DNA of 64,000 nt from positions 586,954-650,953 of the forward strand of contig NW_008246070.1 of NCBI RefSeq assembly GCF_000281045.1, in the 5' to 3' direction. The notes below the pieces were generated by a model, which saw nothing but the letters and a program-made list of their open reading frames with translations, was not told the origin of the DNA and ran no database searches. This document shows positions 61,968-64,000 of the stretch, in pieces. The stretch's first letter is position 1. Every line of letters starts with the position of its first letter. The stretch is from Saprolegnia diclina VS20. Its lineage: Eukaryota > Oomycota > Saprolegniomycetes > Saprolegniales > Saprolegniaceae. The translations under genes and the position numbers were made by a program.

Positions 61968-64000
61968 ATGACATCGCTGGCGCGGAAGGACGACGCGCTC
62001 CTCGAGCTCGAGGACGACGAGGACGACGGGGCCTTCGACGAGATCCACCGCGAGCGCGCGCGCAGCCTCGAGGCTCTCGACGTCTCGGAGAACGAAGAAG
62101 AAGCGCTCGTCGACGAGGACGGCAACGAGGCCGTCGTGAAACGGACGCTGGACCCCGCGATGCTCAACGAGCTCCTCCTCGTGTGCTCGAACCTCGGCGT
62201 GCTCACCGAAGCTGAAGACGGCGAGTCCAACTTTACGCGGGGCGAAGACTGTGAGGAGTGGATCCACGATCTCCAGCGCGCGATCCGGCGCGACCATGCG
62301 ATTCATCGGCTCGTCTCCAAGACGCTTGGCCGGTGGCAGATCCTCCAGAAGAAGCTCATTCCGCTCCTCATCAACCATCAGAGCGACTGGTACGTCCACA
62401 TATGAAGAAGGTACAGGCTCGTAGCCGCCCACGTAGGTCGCTCGTCTTTTCGATCCTCAAGGTGCTCGTCATGCTCACGATGAAGCCCGCGAACGAGTCG
62501 GACAACATTGCGCTGCAGCTCAAGTACCTCCGCGGCTACAAGCGTGCGTTCTTGAAGCACGGCGTCGTGCAGCTCCTCATGTCCATTCTCGTTGAACCGC
62601 TCTCGCGGGAAGGGTCGGCCCGCACGTCCCAGGTGCGTGCGTCCTCATCTCGCACGGAATGCTCATGCTCAGGGGATAGGACTACCTCAACATGGAGCTC
62701 GTCCTGACGCTCTTCCGCAACTTGCTTGCGATCCCAAACGAGAGCTTGCGCCATGTGACGGCCGCGACCAACCACTTGGCTCGTCTCCAAGAAGACTTGA
62801 TCGTCGTGCTGTACGAGGAAAACGTCTTTGACATGCTCCTTCTCTTTGCCCAAGTACGTGGCTTCAATGGCGATTCCCGTCACCAACTGGCTGCTGCTGT
62901 AGGACATCGAGTCGGCCGAGAACCGCGAGTGGAACCTGCTCATCATGGAAATGTTCGACCTCGTCCTGCAAACGACGACCCCCAAGCAGCTCGTCGCTAC
63001 GATTCAGCTCCCATCGTCCACGCCGCAGGTTGAAGAGGCGCCTCCGCTGATTGCGCCGCCGCCAGTGCAGCAGCAAGTTTCGCTTCTGGGGCAGCTCAAG
63101 ACCGAGAGCCAGCATCGCGGTGCCAAGAACCAGCGCCACTCGAACTTTGGCGGCATGCTCGTGCTCCAGGGCAAGACCGGTCGGCGCACCATTTTGACGG
63201 ACTTTAGCAAGACGGGCGACGATGTCATCCCCCAGGCATTTACAAGTCCTCTCTCTACCTCGCCGCTCATAACACGAACAATTAGGCCCAGAAGAAGGGG
63301 TTGCGGGGTCGGCGCCAAAAGCAGCACGCGATGAACGACATCCAAGAGGTCTTTGGAGGCCACACGGGCTCCTCGCTGGACCTGAACATGTACGACGGCG
63401 CTCTTGCTCGCAGCCATGCGTACTCATGCATTCCCTACATAGGCGCCTTAGCGAAGCGCTGCGGACGATTTGCGACGAGCTTTTGAGCAAGTGCTACCCA
63501 CAGCTCACGTCGTCGCTCAAGAACGAGTTTCGCCGCGGCAGCGGCAAGCTTTTGCCCAACGACCGTCTCTTGTACTTTCACCTGGTGTGGTTTCTCACGG
63601 CGTACCACCGCCTTAAGCTGCCGCACCTCAAGTCGCTCCAGAAGCAGCAAGACGAGATTTTCGAACAAAACAAGGAGCGCGTCTTCCGCGAGCAAGGCAT
63701 GGACGCCATGATGGCGTTGCTCAACTCGACCAACCTCCTCGCAAGTTACGACCAAAAAGCGATTCTGTCGACGCTCGATATGTTTTCGTTCAACTTTGTG
63801 CTGCAATCGATCGAGGTGAAGCTTCATTTTGGTCAGTGGACCGCTCACCTCGATTGCCGAATAGAGTTATGCCGATGTCAAGAACTACCATGCCATGATT
63901 GGCGCGGTCAAGGTCGTCACGGAGATGATCGCCATGCTCGTACGCAACATCCATCGACGGGAGATGATCTTTTTCATATCCATTTTGCGTAGACGGAGCT
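61968..64000 (+). CDS. TIMELESS: TIMELESS/Tof1/Swi1-like replication fork protein (3' truncated by window)
   Basis: Exons 61968-62389, 62437-62632, 62680-62853, 62903-63235 (or 63223), 63286-63389, 63443-63815, 63865-63939 and 63993 onward. After an acidic N-terminus, residues 65-160 match the TIMELESS domain: LLLVCSNLGVLTEAED, GEDCEEWIHDLQRAIRRD, LGRWQILQKKLIPLLI, and SLVFSILKVLVMLTMKP across intron 1. Later exons keep the family's helical pattern and a basic KKGLRGRRQKQ block. TIMELESS with TIPIN protects stalled forks and supports checkpoint signalling. Intron 4 either uses a GC donor (CAG-GCATTT, 50 nt) or a GT donor 12 nt earlier. The protein continues past the window. Confidence 0.88.

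Noticed and set aside
1..64000. CRISPR arrays, bacterial operons, prophage or plasmid features
   Set aside because: The spliced genes, axonemal and ESCRT proteins and GPI signals make this nuclear eukaryotic DNA. No regularly spaced repeats were seen.
1..64000. tRNA or rRNA genes
   Set aside because: No intergenic stretch showed a convincing cloverleaf or rRNA core by eye. A covariance-model scan would be decisive.

Overview
The window is 64 kb of compact, intron-rich eukaryotic nuclear DNA with GC-rich coding sequence. I find 33 protein-coding loci, about one per 1.9 kb, with some convergent neighbours only 17 to 75 bp apart. The gene content points to an oomycete, most plausibly a Saprolegniales-type water mould. 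It includes a flagellar CFAP251 homologue, transmembrane tyrosine-kinase-like (TKL) kinases, a GPI-anchored GH72 wall transglycosidase, AAAP amino-acid carriers, a basic/coiled-coil protein resembling the M96/START-like oomycete family, and C2-DysF proteins. The species assignment is inference. Most multi-exon models were rebuilt by hand by joining reading frames across 42-60 nt introns. Each junction keeps codon phase, except where a break is noted.

Layout. 0-9.3 kb: M96-like protein (-), histidine acid phosphatase (+), RS-rich protein (+), AAAP transporter (+), F-box/cytochrome b5 protein (-), secreted Sel1-repeat protein (-). 10-18.2 kb: three small C2-DysF proteins interleaved with a second AAAP transporter and CFAP251. 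18.8-28.5 kb: two paralogous multi-TM TKL kinases in inverted orientation flank a FYVE protein carrying LF-acidic-LF motifs. 29.6-38 kb: an unrecognised conserved-looking gene, a flavohaemoglobin-like gene with a frameshift, a repeat patch, a J-domain/C2H2 protein, a large LRR protein and a small basic protein. 38.4-43.5 kb: IST1, a domesticated-looking hAT/BED gene and an ERGIC/Erv41-type cargo receptor. 43.6-46.6 kb: two unrecognised membrane-associated proteins. 47-55.3 kb: AMN1-type LRR, RIC8, tyrosyl-tRNA synthetase, a myristoylated pseudokinase and a GT31-like type II membrane protein. 55.5-64 kb: sucrose-type MFS carrier, a broken coiled-coil gene with an internal inversion, GH72, and a TIMELESS-type gene cut by the window end.

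Several genes fall into themes. Endosome/ESCRT/secretory traffic is represented by IST1, FYVE-LF, ERGIC and Sel1/HRD3-like genes. Signalling is represented by RIC8, the receptor-like TKL pair and the pseudokinase. Membrane repair or tethering may involve the C2-DysF trio. The strongest novelty candidates are the FYVE plus LF-repeat protein, the receptor-like kinase pair with a nearly identical 728-bp core, the F-box/cytochrome b5 fusion, the C2-DysF cluster, and the coiled-coil gene whose internal repeat has been inverted.
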